Positions 32,990 to 41,352 of a stretch of 64,000 nt of DNA are shown here, piece by piece. The stretch covers positions 124,001 through 188,000 of the forward strand of contig NZ_VSKS01000009.1 in assembly GCF_008312835.1 (NCBI RefSeq). The letters are read 5' to 3'. The DNA is from Streptomyces marokkonensis. Lineage in GTDB: Bacteria; Actinomycetota; Actinomycetes; Streptomycetales; Streptomycetaceae. The notes beneath the pieces were generated by a model. It saw only the letters and a program-made list of their open reading frames with translations, searched no databases and had not been told where the DNA came from. Position 1 is the first letter of the stretch; every line of letters begins with the position of its first letter. Made by a program: the position numbers and the translations under genes.

Positions 32990-34420
32990 TCAGACTCCAG
33001 CGGGCGTACGGGCGTCGGCTGCGGCGAGGTCGGCCGGGGAGGCCAGGTGGCCGAGGACCGCGGTGGCGGCGGCGACCTGCGGGGACACCAGGTGGGTACG
33101 GCCGCCCTTGCCCTGCCGGCCCTCGAAGTTGCGGTTGGAGGTGGAGGCGGAGCGCTCACCGGGGGCGAGCTGGTCGGGGTTCATGCCCAGGCACATGGAG
33201 CAGCCCGCGTGCCGCCACTCGGCGCCGGCCTCCTTGAAGACCACGTCCAGGCCCTCCGAGACGGCCTGGAGACCCACCCGCGCCGAGCCGGGGACGACCA
33301 GCATCCGCACGCCGTCGGCGATTTTGCGGCCCTTGATGACGTCAGCGGCGGCGCGCAGGTCCTCGATGCGGCCGTTGGTGCACGAACCTACGAAGACGGT
33401 GTCCACGTTGATCGAGCGCAGCTCCTGGCCGGCCTCCAACCCCATGTACTCCAGGGCCTTTTCGGCGGCGAGCCGCTCCGAGGCGTCCTCGTACGAAGCC
33501 GGGTCGGGGACGGACGCGGAAAGCGGAGCGCCCTGGCCCGGGTTGGTGCCCCAGGTGACGAACGGCGACAGCTCGGCCGCCTCGATGACGACCTCGGCGT
33601 CGAACTCCGCGTCCTCGTCGGACTTCAGCGTCTTCCAGTAGGCGACGGCCGCGTCCCAGTCCTCGCCCTTCGGGGCGTGCGGACGGCCCTCGAGGTAGGC
33701 GAACGTCGTCTCGTCCGGGGCGATCATGCCCGCGCGGGCGCCGGCCTCGATCGACATGTTGCAGATGGTCATCCGGGCCTCCATCGAGAGCTTCTCGACG
33801 GCCTCGCCGCGGTACTCCAGGACATAGCCCTGGCCGCCGCCCGTGCCGATCTTCGCGATGATCGCCAGGATCAGGTCCTTGGCCGTGACGCCCTCGGGCA
33901 GTTCGCCGTTGACCGTGATCGCCATGGTCTTCGGGCGGGCCATCGGCAGCGTCTGGGTGGCCAGCACGTGCTCGACCTGGGAGGTGCCGATGCCGAACGC
34001 CAGTCCGCCGAAGGCGCCGTGCGTGGAGGTGTGCGAGTCGCCGCAGACGACGGTCATGCCGGGCTGGGTGAGACCGAGCTGCGGGCCGACGACGTGGACG
34101 ACGCCCTGCTCGACGTCGCCCAGCGGGTGCAGCCGGACGCCGAACTCGGCGCAGTTCTTGCGCAGCGTCTCCAGCTGGACCCGGGAGACCGGGTCGGCGA
34201 TCGGCTTGTCGATGTCGAGGGTGGGGGTGTTGTGGTCCTCGGTGGCGATGGTGAGGTCGAGACGGCGCACCGGGCGGCCGTTCTTGCGGAGGCCGTCGAA
34301 GGCCTGCGGGCTGGTCACCTCGTGCAGCAGGTGCAGATCGATGAAGAGGAGGTCGGGCTCGCCCTCGGCGCGCCGGACGACGTGGTCGTCCCAGACCTTC
34401 TCCGCGAGTGTCCTACCCAT
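32990..34420 (-). CDS. leuC: 3-isopropylmalate dehydratase large subunit
   Basis: Aconitase-family [4Fe-4S] subunit of isopropylmalate isomerase, 476 residues. [15 protein letters not shown] start, [21 protein letters not shown], the first cluster cysteine in [17 protein letters not shown] and the [20 protein letters not shown] motif with the other two. ATG 34420 follows GGAGGGAAAGCG. The leader to the putative start of transcription is about 150 bases. The divergent gene encodes the leucine-operon regulator NdgR and shares the control region. Confidence 0.97.
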   Translation of the reverse strand: MGRTLAEKVWDDHVVRRAEGEPDLLFIDLHLLHEVTSPQAFDGLRKNGRPVRRLDLTIATEDHNTPTLDIDKPIADPVSRVQLETLRKNCAEFGVRLHPLGDVEQGVVHVVGPQLGLTQPGMTVVCGDSHTSTHGAFGGLAFGIGTSQVEHVLATQTLPMARPKTMAITVNGELPEGVTAKDLILAIIAKIGTGGGQGYVLEYRGEAVEKLSMEARMTICNMSIEAGARAGMIAPDETTFAYLEGRPHAPKGEDWDAAVAYWKTLKSDEDAEFDAEVVIEAAELSPFVTWGTNPGQGAPLSASVPDPASYEDASERLAAEKALEYMGLEAGQELRSINVDTVFVGSCTNGRIEDLRAAADVIKGRKIADGVRMLVVPGSARVGLQAVSEGLDVVFKEAGAEWRHAGCSMCLGMNPDQLAPGERSASTSNRNFEGRQGKGGRTHLVSPQVAAATAVLGHLASPADLAAADARTPAGV

Positions 34421-34580
34421 CGCTTTCCCTCCGGCCGGCAAGTGGTGCGCCGGCCCAACTAGATCTCTGGGGGAGACGGCGCCCGCACCCCTGATCCCGG
34501 GCGTCCGCCGCCAGGCCCGGTGGTCCACGGGCCGCGTTGCTTCCGTGCATCCAGAGTGGCGTGTTCCACGGAAAATTGAA

Positions 34581-34610
34581 CTTGCGTTTCACAGAGTGAG
34601 ACGCAAGTAT
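34581..34610. promoter_or_regulatory. NdgR operator and overlapping leuC/ndgR promoters
   Basis: CTTGCGTTTCAC-AGA-GTGAGACGCAAG (34581-34607) is a 12-bp dyad with one mismatch. On the plus strand it contains TTGCGT, a 17-base spacer and AAGTAT (34605-34610), which ends six bases before the ndgR ATG, so ndgR mRNA is predicted leaderless. On the minus strand the symmetrical TTGCGT (34606-34601) and AAGTTC (34583-34578) could be the leuC promoter. NdgR-type IclR regulators are known to bind upstream of leuC. Confidence 0.75.
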
Positions 34611-34616
34611 CGTTGC

Positions 34617-35330
34617 ATGGACAACAGTAGCGGCGTCGGCGTTCTGGACAAGGCGGCCCTCGTCCTGAGCGCTCTGGAGTCCGGTCCGGCCACCCTCGCG
34701 GGGTTGGTCGGGGCCACCGGACTGGCACGACCCACGGCCCACCGCCTGGCCGTGGCGCTGGAACACCACCGCCTGGTGGCGCGCGACATGCAGGGCCGTT
34801 TCATTCTCGGCCCGCGCATGGCCGAACTGGCCGCGGCGGCGGGCGAGGACCGGCTGCTCGCGACGGCGGGACCGGTCCTCACCCACCTGCGCGACGTGAC
34901 CGGCGAGAGCGCCCAGCTCTACCGCCGCCAGGGCGACATGCGCATCTGCGTCGCCGCGGCGGAGCGGCTCTCGGGACTCAGGGACACGGTGCCGGTGGGC
35001 TCCACGCTCACGATGAAGGCCGGCTCCTCGGCGCAGATCCTGATGGCCTGGGAGGAGCCCGAGCGGCTGCACCGCGGCCTGCAGGGCGCCCGGTTCACGG
35101 CGACGGCCCTGTCGGGCGTACGGCGCCGGGGCTGGGCCCAGTCGATCGGCGAGCGCGAGCCGGGCGTGGCGTCCGTCTCGGCGCCGGTGCGCGGCCCGTC
35201 GAACCGCGTGGTGGCCGCCGTTTCGGTCTCCGGCCCCATCGAGCGGCTGACCCGCCACCCGGGCCGCATGCACGCCCAGGCCGTCATCGACGCCGCCGCC
35301 CGCCTCTCCGAGGCGCTGCGCCGCTCCTGA
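34617..35330 (+). CDS. ndgR: IclR-family amino-acid metabolism regulator NdgR
   Basis: A 237-residue IclR-type regulator: N-terminal winged helix (about 5-70, ESGPATLAGLVGATGLARPT with recognition helix ARPTAHRLAVALEHH) and C-terminal effector domain (about 80-237). The length and sequence match NdgR of S. coelicolor, which controls leucine and other amino acid genes and affects antibiotic output. ATG 34617 has no Shine-Dalgarno sequence, consistent with the predicted leaderless transcript. Divergent from leuCD; autoregulation is likely because the operator overlaps its promoter. Confidence 0.95.
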   Translation: MDNSSGVGVLDKAALVLSALESGPATLAGLVGATGLARPTAHRLAVALEHHRLVARDMQGRFILGPRMAELAAAAGEDRLLATAGPVLTHLRDVTGESAQLYRRQGDMRICVAAAERLSGLRDTVPVGSTLTMKAGSSAQILMAWEEPERLHRGLQGARFTATALSGVRRRGWAQSIGEREPGVASVSAPVRGPSNRVVAAVSVSGPIERLTRHPGRMHAQAVIDAAARLSEALRRS

Positions 35331-35391
35331 CCGTCCTCCCCCGTCGGGGACGGGCCCGCCCCAACGCCGCGGCGGGCCCTCTCCCCCCGGC

Positions 35392-35925
35392 TCACGCGCC
35401 GTCGGCCCTCGCCGGCGGCGCCGCCTTTTCCGGCCGGTACGCGAACCTGTCCTTCGCGCGCCGGCCGCGCCGTTCCAGCGGCGTCCGCCCGTGCGCCGCC
35501 GCGAGCCCGAACGCCGGCATGTCGGCGTAGATCGACTCGTAGGACCCCTGCGGCACCACGTACGTCTCGTGCCACAGCCCCACGTGACCGCGCACCTTCC
35601 CCGACCGCTCCTTGCGGTTGATGAACGCCCACGCCGTGTGGTGGAACGTGTCGGGAGCGTGCGCGTAGGCGTAGAGCTTCTCCTTGGACTCCCAGTACTG
35701 GACGACGTAGTACGTCCGCGGCGAGGCGGTGAGCAGCACGTGGCCGAGGAGTCCGCGCTCCGGCCGCCTGCCCAGTTCCCGCAGCATGCGCGGCATGGAC
35801 AGCAGGACCGGAAGCCAGTGGTGCACCGCCCAGAAGCGGTTGATCCGCATGCCGATCAGCAGGACGACGACGTCCCCCTCGGCCGCCGCGGTCGTGCGCT
35901 CGGCGACGGCGAACCTGCGCGACAT
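35392..35925 (-). CDS. DUF4188 family protein
   Basis: A 177-residue protein from ATG 35925 (GGGGGAAA upstream). VVVLLIGMRINRFWAVHHWL and GHVLLTASPRTYYVVQYWES resemble the ferredoxin-like antibiotic-monooxygenase fold assigned to DUF4188; the conserved AHAPDTFHHTAWAFI segment has histidines that might bind haem or metal. Function is not known. The gene is divergent from a MerR-type regulator across an 88-base gap with a dyad, so it is the likely regulatory target. Confidence 0.82.
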   Translation of the reverse strand: MSRRFAVAERTTAAAEGDVVVLLIGMRINRFWAVHHWLPVLLSMPRMLRELGRRPERGLLGHVLLTASPRTYYVVQYWESKEKLYAYAHAPDTFHHTAWAFINRKERSGKVRGHVGLWHETYVVPQGSYESIYADMPAFGLAAAHGRTPLERRGRRAKDRFAYRPEKAAPPARADGA

Positions 35926-35979
35926 CACACTTTCCCCCGATCCGTAGGGTGGGCGAGCGGTGCTCCCGGAGTACCGCTT

Positions 35980-35996
35980 GGATAGTCTCGCTATCC
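35980..35996. promoter_or_regulatory. Dyad between the DUF4188 and MerR genes
   Basis: GGATAG-n5-CTATCC is a perfect 6-bp dyad, 18 bases ahead of the MerR start. Compact dyads of this kind in a divergent MerR promoter are typical operators; the exact -35/-10 pair is not clear. Confidence 0.5.
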
Positions 35997-36013
35997 CAGG
36001 AAGGGCGCAAGAG

Positions 36014-36658
36014 GTGCGGCTGGCGGAACTGAGCGAACGCAGCGGTGTGTCCACCGCGACGATCAAGTACTACCTGCGGGAAGGGCTGTTGCCCCCGGGC
36101 CACCGGGTCAACGCGACCACGGCCGAGTACGACGAGGAGCATCTGCGCCGGCTGCGTCTGGTGCGTGCCCTGATCCAGGTGGGAGGCGTCCCGGTGGCGA
36201 CGGCGCGCGAGGTGCTGGGGCATGTCGACGACGACTCGCTGGGCCGCACCGTACGTCTGGGCGCGGCACTGTGGGCGCTGCCGCACGCTCCCGAGCCGGA
36301 CGAGGACGATCCCGCGGTCGTGGCCGCCCGCGCGGAGGTGGACCGGCTGCTGGAGTCGCTGGGCTGGGAGACCGCCCGTGAGCTCGCTCCGCTCTCCCCC
36401 GTGCACCGCTCGCTGGTGGTGGCGGTGGCCACGCTGCGCCGGCTCGGCCATCTGTGGGACGCCGAACTGATGGCTCCGTACGGGGAGCTGATGCACCAGG
36501 TCGCGCGCAGACAGCTCGACTTCATGGAGACGCACGCCTCACCGACGGAGCAGGTGGAGCTGGCGGTGGCGTCCGCGGTGCTCTTCGAGCCCGTCCTGCG
36601 GGCGCTCCACCGGCTGGCGCAGGAGGAGGAGTCGGCGCGACGGTACGGGATCGAGTGA
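36014..36658 (+). CDS. MerR-family transcriptional regulator
   Basis: 214 residues from GTG 36014 (GGAAGG upstream). The N-terminus VRLAELSERSGVSTATIKYY with LREGLLPPGHRVNATTAEYD is a MerR winged helix, followed by a dimerisation helix (about 70-90) and a long helical C-terminal domain (about 95-214) rather than a cysteine metal site, so it senses an organic ligand or protein rather than a metal. It probably regulates the divergent DUF4188 gene and itself; the signal is unknown. Confidence 0.9.
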   Translation: MRLAELSERSGVSTATIKYYLREGLLPPGHRVNATTAEYDEEHLRRLRLVRALIQVGGVPVATAREVLGHVDDDSLGRTVRLGAALWALPHAPEPDEDDPAVVAARAEVDRLLESLGWETARELAPLSPVHRSLVVAVATLRRLGHLWDAELMAPYGELMHQVARRQLDFMETHASPTEQVELAVASAVLFEPVLRALHRLAQEEESARRYGIE

Positions 36659-36670
36659 GCGCGACAGCAC

Positions 36671-36700
36671 GAAAGCCCTCCACCGAAGTGGAGGGCTTTC
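36671..36700. terminator. Perfect 13-bp terminator between merR gene and tRNAs
   Basis: GAAAGCCCTCCAC-CGAA-GTGGAGGGCTTTC. It ends both the MerR gene and the convergent tRNA cluster. Confidence 0.92.
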
Positions 36701-36707
36701 GTCGATG

Positions 36708-36780
36708 TACCCCCGACCGGATTCGAACCGGCGCTACCGCCTTGAGAGGGCGGCGTGCTAGGCCGCTACACAACGGGGGC
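36708..36780 (-). tRNA. tRNA-Glu (anticodon CTC), copy 1
   Basis: 73 bases on the minus strand, GCCCCCG acceptor paired with CGGGGGT, anticodon arm GCCGCCCTCTCAAGGCGG with CUC in the loop, T arm CCGGTTCGAATCCGG. No CCA encoded. Identical to the two other Glu copies. Confidence 0.97.
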
Positions 36781-36807
36781 TCGGATCATGCGTTTCCGCC
36801 GATCCTG

Positions 36808-36879
36808 CTGGTCTACCTGGACTCGAACCAAGACTAACTGAACCAGAATCAGTCGTGCTGCCAATTACACCATAGACCA
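36808..36879 (-). tRNA. tRNA-Gln (anticodon CTG), copy 1
   Basis: 72 bases; acceptor TGGTCTA/TAGACCA with G discriminator, anticodon loop TTCTGGT (CUG), T loop TTCGAGT. No CCA encoded. Confidence 0.96.
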
Positions 36880-36900
36880 ATGATGGTTTAGACCAGTCAG

Positions 36901-36973
36901 TACCCCCGACCGGATTCGAACCGGCGCTACCGCCTTGAGAGGGCGGCGTGCTAGGCCGCTACACAACGGGGGC
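36901..36973 (-). tRNA. tRNA-Glu (anticodon CTC), copy 2
   Basis: Same 73-base sequence as copies 1 and 3, 21 bases from the neighbouring Gln gene. Confidence 0.97.
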
Positions 36974-37035
36974 CCTAGCGATCCTGCATCGATGGCAGTG
37001 GGAGCTACCCTTGCTGCCTTCGCGGGAAGGATCTG

Positions 37036-37108
37036 TACCCCCGACCGGATTCGAACCGGCGCTACCGCCTTGAGAGGGCGGCGTGCTAGGCCGCTACACA
37101 ACGGGGGC
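37036..37108 (-). tRNA. tRNA-Glu (anticodon CTC), copy 3
   Basis: Third identical 73-base copy; the spacers on either side are unrelated, so only the tRNA genes are duplicated. Confidence 0.97.
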
Positions 37109-37147
37109 TTGCGGATGTGATCCGCGGGTGCAGATGAGCTCTGCGAG

Positions 37148-37219
37148 CTGGCCTACCTGGACTCGAACCAAGACTAACTGAACCAGAATCAGTCGTGCTG
37201 CCAATTACACCATAGGCCA
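37148..37219 (-). tRNA. tRNA-Gln (anticodon CTG), copy 2
   Basis: Differs from Gln copy 1 by a compensated acceptor pair (TGGCCTA/TAGGCCA instead of TGGTCTA/TAGACCA). It is the first tRNA of the minus-strand cluster; a TAGAAC hexamer about 40 bases upstream may be its -10. Confidence 0.96.
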
Positions 37220-37310
37220 CTGGAACGCAAGCCCCTGAGGGGTTCTTGTTCTAGTTCTGCGCTTCGGGGCTCCGGCCTTCCGGCCCGCTCCCCGCGGCGC
37301 AGGAAGAACA

Positions 37311-38042
37311 TTACCCGAAGGTGGACGGGGCTCCAAAACGAGTATCGCCGCGCAGCAGCGAGGGGAGTTCGGCGAGCGAGGCGATACGGCGCGGCCCCAC
37401 GGGCGGCTCGACGGTCGCGTAGGCGCCGCCGCGGTCGATCCACACCGACACCAACCCGGCGTCGGCGGCACCCCGGCCGTCGATCTCCGGGTGGTCCCCG
37501 ACGTACGCCACCTGGTCCGGGGGCAGGGCCAGCGCGTCGCAGGCGGCGAGGAACGCGCCGGCCTCGGGCTTGGAGACACCCAGTTCGGCGGCGCACAGGA
37601 TGACCTCGAAGCGGTGGTGCACACCGAGGACGCGCAGTTTGCGGTCCTGGACGGTAAGGCTGGAGTTGGAGAGCACCGCGTGGCGGTGACTGGCCGCGAG
37701 GGCGTCGAGGACGGGCAGCACGTCCGGGAAGAGGCTCCAGGCCGACTCGTAGTGCGCGACGTACCGCTGGAACCACTCGTCCGCCTCGGCGTCGGTCATC
37801 CCCCGCCCCAGGAAGACCCGGGTGCGGTCGCGCCGCTGCGTCTCGAAGTCCACCTCCCCGGCGGCGAACCGGGCCCACTGGAGATCGGTGACCTCCCGCC
37901 AGCGCGTCAGCGCCTCCTCCACGGAGGAGTACCCGGCGAGCAGCCCCTCGGCCACCAGATGCGCCCGCATGCCCTCACGGTCGGCGGAGGTGTAGTCGAA
38001 CAGCGTGTCGTCCACGTCCCAGACAACGGCTCGGATCGCCAT
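37311..38042 (-). CDS. HAD-superfamily hydrolase
   Basis: A 243-residue phosphatase-like protein with HAD motif I VVWDVDDTLFD (nucleophile D9, acid D11), motif II AVLSNSSLTVQD, motif III lysine in GVSKPEAGAF and motif IV VAYVGDHPEIDGRGA. The helical cap (about 15-100) is of type C1. ATG 38042 (MAIRAVV) starts at motif I; an earlier in-frame start at 38060 adds six residues. Substrate unknown. It lies between the tRNA cluster and gltX on the same strand but behind the gltX terminator. Confidence 0.9.
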   Translation of the reverse strand: MAIRAVVWDVDDTLFDYTSADREGMRAHLVAEGLLAGYSSVEEALTRWREVTDLQWARFAAGEVDFETQRRDRTRVFLGRGMTDAEADEWFQRYVAHYESAWSLFPDVLPVLDALAASHRHAVLSNSSLTVQDRKLRVLGVHHRFEVILCAAELGVSKPEAGAFLAACDALALPPDQVAYVGDHPEIDGRGAADAGLVSVWIDRGGAYATVEPPVGPRRIASLAELPSLLRGDTRFGAPSTFG

Positions 38043-38065
38043 GGGACCGACGGTACCCAAAACGG

Positions 38066-38107
38066 CGGAGGGGCGGCGCCCGGATAGTCCCGGGCGCCGC
38101 CCCTCCG
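38066..38107 (-). terminator. Perfect 18-bp terminator of gltX
   Basis: CGGAGGGGCGGCGCCCGG, six-base loop, CCGGGCGCCGCCCCTCCG. The strongest hairpin in the window. Confidence 0.93.
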
Positions 38108-38123
38108 CACTCCGCCCGGTGAC

Positions 38124-39608
38124 CTACGCGGTGAGCCTCGACAGGGCCGCGTCGATGCGGGCCAGCGTCTTCTCCCTGCCCAGGACCTCCAGGGACTCGA
38201 AGAGCGGCAGGCCGACCGTGCGGCCGGTGACGGCGACACGGACCGGGGCCTGGGCCTTGCCGAGCTTGAGGCCGTGGGCCTCGCCGGCGGCCAGGACGGC
38301 CTCCTTCAGCGACTCGGGGGAGGTCCAGTCGGCGGCCTCCAGCTTCTCCCGCGCGGTGCGCAGCAGGGCGTCCGAGCCCTCCTTCATCGCCTTGCTCCAG
38401 GACGCCTCGTCGAAGACCGGCTCCGGCAGGAACAGGAAGTCGACGTTGTCCGTGATCTCGGAGAGGACCTTGAGGCGGGTCTGCGCGTGCGGGGCGACGG
38501 CCTGCCACCTGGCCTCGTCGAAGGCCTCCGGCGCCCAGGGCGCGAAGGGGGCCCTGAGCCAGGGCGCGCAGCGCTCCGTGAAGTCCTTCACGTCGAGCAT
38601 GCGGATGTGGTCCCCGTTGATCGCCTCGCACTTCTTCAGGTCGAAGCGCGCCGGGTTCGGCTGCACGTCGGCGACGTCGAAGGCCGCGACCATCTCGTCG
38701 ATGGTGAAGACGTCCTGGTCGGCGGAGAGCGACCAGCCGAGCAGGGAGAGGTAGTTGAGCAGGCCCTCGGGCAGGAAGCCGCGCTCGCGGTAGAGGTTGA
38801 GCGAGGACTGCGGGTCGCGCTTGGAGAGCTTCTTGTTGCCCTCGCCCATGACGTAGGGCAGGTGGCCGAAGGCGGGGACCTCCTTGGCGACACCCAGCTC
38901 GATCAGCGCCTTGTACAGGGCGATCTGGCGCGGGGTGGAGGAGAGCAGGTCCTCGCCGCGCAGGACGTGGGTGATCTCCATCAGGGCGTCGTCGACCGGG
39001 TTGACCAGCGTGTACAGCGGGGCGCCGTTGGCGCGCACGATGCCGTAGTCCGGGACGTTCTCCGGGGTGAAGGTCAGCTCGCCGCGGACCAGGTCGGTGA
39101 AGGTGATCGTCTCGTCGGGCATCCGGAAGCGGACGATCGGCTCGCGGCCCTGGGCCCGGTACTCCTCGACCTGGGCGTCGGTCAGCTCGCGGCAGTGGCC
39201 GTCGTACCCCGAGGGCTTCCCGGCGGCGCGGGCGGCCTCGCGGCGGCTGTCGAGCTCCTCCTGGGAGCAGTAGCAGCGGTAGGCGTGGCCGGCGTCCAGC
39301 AGCTTGCGCGCGACGTCCTGGTAGATGTCCATGCGCTGCGACTGGCGGTACGGGGCGTGGGGGCCGCCGACCTCGGGGCCCTCGTCCCAGTCGAAGCCGA
39401 GCCAGCGCATCGAGTCGAGCAGCTGGGCGTAGGACTCCTCGGAGTCGCGGGCCGCGTCGGTGTCCTCGATGCGGAAGACCAGGGTGCCCTGGTGGTGCTT
39501 GGCGAACGCCCAGTTGAACAGGGCGGTGCGGACCAGGCCCACATGGGGGTTACCGGTGGGCGACGGGCAGAAACGGACGCGTACGGGGGAGCCGGGTGCG
39601 CTAGCCAC
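38124..39608 (-). CDS. gltX: Glutamyl-tRNA synthetase
   Basis: Class I synthetase, 494 residues: HIGH motif as [13 protein letters not shown] near residue 16, KMSKS-type motif [13 protein letters not shown] near 255, and the helical anticodon-binding C-terminal domain. In actinobacteria, which lack glutaminyl-tRNA synthetase, this enzyme is non-discriminating and also charges tRNA-Gln with Glu for later amidation by GatCAB; that is family knowledge, not visible here. The GTG at 39608 overlaps the end of the upstream hydrolase gene by eight bases; a TTG three codons earlier is possible. Confidence 0.96.
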   Translation of the reverse strand: MASAPGSPVRVRFCPSPTGNPHVGLVRTALFNWAFAKHHQGTLVFRIEDTDAARDSEESYAQLLDSMRWLGFDWDEGPEVGGPHAPYRQSQRMDIYQDVARKLLDAGHAYRCYCSQEELDSRREAARAAGKPSGYDGHCRELTDAQVEEYRAQGREPIVRFRMPDETITFTDLVRGELTFTPENVPDYGIVRANGAPLYTLVNPVDDALMEITHVLRGEDLLSSTPRQIALYKALIELGVAKEVPAFGHLPYVMGEGNKKLSKRDPQSSLNLYRERGFLPEGLLNYLSLLGWSLSADQDVFTIDEMVAAFDVADVQPNPARFDLKKCEAINGDHIRMLDVKDFTERCAPWLRAPFAPWAPEAFDEARWQAVAPHAQTRLKVLSEITDNVDFLFLPEPVFDEASWSKAMKEGSDALLRTAREKLEAADWTSPESLKEAVLAAGEAHGLKLGKAQAPVRVAVTGRTVGLPLFESLEVLGREKTLARIDAALSRLTA

Positions 39609-40386
39609 GCTTGACAACCTTGTTGGTGAGAGTGCCGATGCCTTCGATGGTGACGGCGACCTCGTCGCCGACGTTGAGGGGGCCGACCCCAGCCGGGGTG
39701 CCCGTGAGGATGACGTCGCCCGGGAGCAGGGTCATGGCCTCGGAGATGTTGACGATCAGATCCTCGATGGGGTGGATCATCTCGCTGGTGCGGCCGAGCT
39801 GGCGCTGGGCACCGTTGACGGTGAGCTGGACGGTCAGGTCGTTCGCGGCGGCGATGTCCAGGTCCGTCTCCACCCAGGGGCCCAGCGGGCAGGAGGTGTC
39901 GAAGCCCTTGGCCCGGGCCCACTGCTTCTCGCGCTTCTGGACGTCGCGCGCGGTGACGTCGTTGGCGCAGGTGTAGCCGAAGATCACGTCCTTGACGCGC
40001 TCGCGCGGGACCTCGCGGCACAGCCGGCCGATGACCACGGCCAGCTCGGCCTCGTGGTGCACCTCCTGGGAGAAGGAGGGGTACTGGATCTCGTCGCCGG
40101 GGCCGATCACCGAAGTGGCGGGCTTGAAGAAGGCGAAGGGGGCGTCGGGCACCTCGTTGCCCATTTCCTTCGCGTGGTCGGCGTAGTTGCGGCCGAAGGC
40201 GACCACCTTGTTGGGGAGCACCGGGGGCAGCAGCCTGACCTTGCTCAGCGGGACCTTGGTGCCGGAGAGCTCGAAGTCCGCGAACGGGATGCCCTTGATG
40301 ATGTCCAGGACGAGTTCGTCCTGCTTCTCACCCTCGACCGCCCCGAAGGCGACGTTCCCGTCGATGGAGAATCTGGCGATGCGCAC
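39601..40386 (-). CDS. Fumarylacetoacetate hydrolase family protein
   Basis: A 261-residue FAH-superfamily enzyme. The metal-binding core shows [29 protein letters not shown] (two acidic ligands), [14 protein letters not shown] and [17 protein letters not shown]. Such proteins act on C-C bonds of beta-diketo acids (decarboxylases, hydratases, hydrolases); the substrate cannot be named. GTG 40386. It overlaps gltX and is cotranscribed with it, an arrangement I recall in several actinobacteria with no known reason. Confidence 0.92.
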   Translation of the reverse strand: MRIARFSIDGNVAFGAVEGEKQDELVLDIIKGIPFADFELSGTKVPLSKVRLLPPVLPNKVVAFGRNYADHAKEMGNEVPDAPFAFFKPATSVIGPGDEIQYPSFSQEVHHEAELAVVIGRLCREVPRERVKDVIFGYTCANDVTARDVQKREKQWARAKGFDTSCPLGPWVETDLDIAAANDLTVQLTVNGAQRQLGRTSEMIHPIEDLIVNISEAMTLLPGDVILTGTPAGVGPLNVGDEVAVTIEGIGTLTNKVVKRG

Positions 40387-40465
40387 GGGATGCTTGTCCC
40401 CTTGACCGATCGGCTGGAGTCTGACGCTCCAGGCTAACGCGCAGGTGTCCCGGCCTCACGCAATA

Positions 40466-40503
40466 ACGAGGGGCGCCCCCGTCGTCCCGGGGGCGCCCCT
40501 CGT
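40466..40503 (-). terminator. Perfect 15-bp hairpin after the small-peptide gene
   Basis: ACGAGGGGCGCCCCC, eight-base loop, GGGGGCGCCCCTCGT. Lies between the peptide gene and the FAH-family gene on the same strand, so the peptide is monocistronic. Confidence 0.88.
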
Positions 40504-40556
40504 CGTCGCGCGGTGGGCCTTGAGCGTTTCGCGGCCGGCGCGCGTATGGACCGGTG

Positions 40557-40745
40557 TCAGTTCGCGGCGCCCGCCGCGACCGGGATCTCCATGAGGACGG
40601 TGCGCTTGGGATTGGCAGTCTGGGCCGGGAGTTCGACGGAATGCTCCTGCTGGACCGGCGTCTGCAGATCGTCGGCGCCGTCGAGGTGTGCCAGCGTCGT
40701 GCGCCGCGGGTTGGCGATCTTGTGGAACATCGTCGTCGTCTTCAC
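40557..40745 (-). CDS. 62-aa peptide with internal ANPxRTxL repeat, family not recognised
   Basis: GTG 40745 (or ATG 40730) with no good Shine-Dalgarno; the product is small, without signal peptide, cysteine or membrane segment. Its striking feature is an internal repeat: ANPRRTTL at residues 11-18 and ANPKRTVL at 44-51, separated by an acidic middle (HLDGADDLQTP), with a hydrophobic end MEIPVAAGAAN. Codon third positions are GC-biased over the frame and a strong terminator follows, so it is probably a real gene. It stands 608 bases upstream of cvnA1 in the opposite direction. Function unknown; a link with the conservons is suggested only by position. Confidence 0.7.
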   Translation of the reverse strand: MKTTTMFHKIANPRRTTLAHLDGADDLQTPVQQEHSVELPAQTANPKRTVLMEIPVAAGAAN

Positions 40746-41131
40746 TGTTTACTTGACCCTGTCCTGTTCACGGGCGCCCGCAGGGGGGTCTAGGACCCGC
40801 AGCGGGCGCGGCTTGTCGGTTTTGCCATCCCTGTAAAGCGTCAGGCTAAACATGCGATTCCCCGCCGACCGGGCCCGAAGGCCATGATCTCGGTGTGAGT
40901 TTGCTCACGAGTCAGGGGGCAAAACGGCCAATCCGGACCCGGCCCCCGCTCGGCGGAATCGGACATTCACCACCTGAAGCCACCATTCCGCTCCTGATCA
41001 TGGCGACTGGGACACCTGCCCCGTCCGGGAGATTTGCCCCCATGCGCCCGTTTATCGACGAGATCACTTTCTACCCCCGGTGACTCGCCACTCACGCCGT
41101 GTCACGTATCTCACGCGTAAGGCCACGGGCC

Positions 41132-41160
41132 TTGTTGGAGATCCTGCACTGTGCTGGAAT
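41132..41160 (+). promoter_or_regulatory. Candidate cvnA1 promoter in the 607-base gap
   Basis: TTGTTG, 17-base spacer, TGGAAT. The region 40746-41352 otherwise shows no supported gene; on the minus side an AT-richer stretch (about 40835-40860) with TTTAGC and TTTACA could hold the peptide-gene promoter. Both are weak predictions. The leader of cvnA1 would be near 185 bases. Confidence 0.4.
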
Positions 41161-41352
41161 TCCACGGACCGCCGCAGGGATCGAGCCGGCGCACAGGGGG
41201 CGCACAGACGCGCCGAGTGGCGGCCGAGAAGGGGGAGCCAGCGCCGGTCACTCACGACCACCACGGGGGCGTATTCAGGGCGCCCCTATGACGCCGACAC
41301 CGTGCCTCGCCGTTCACGCGGAGGGGCGCCTGGTTCAGAGGTTGCGACGCTA

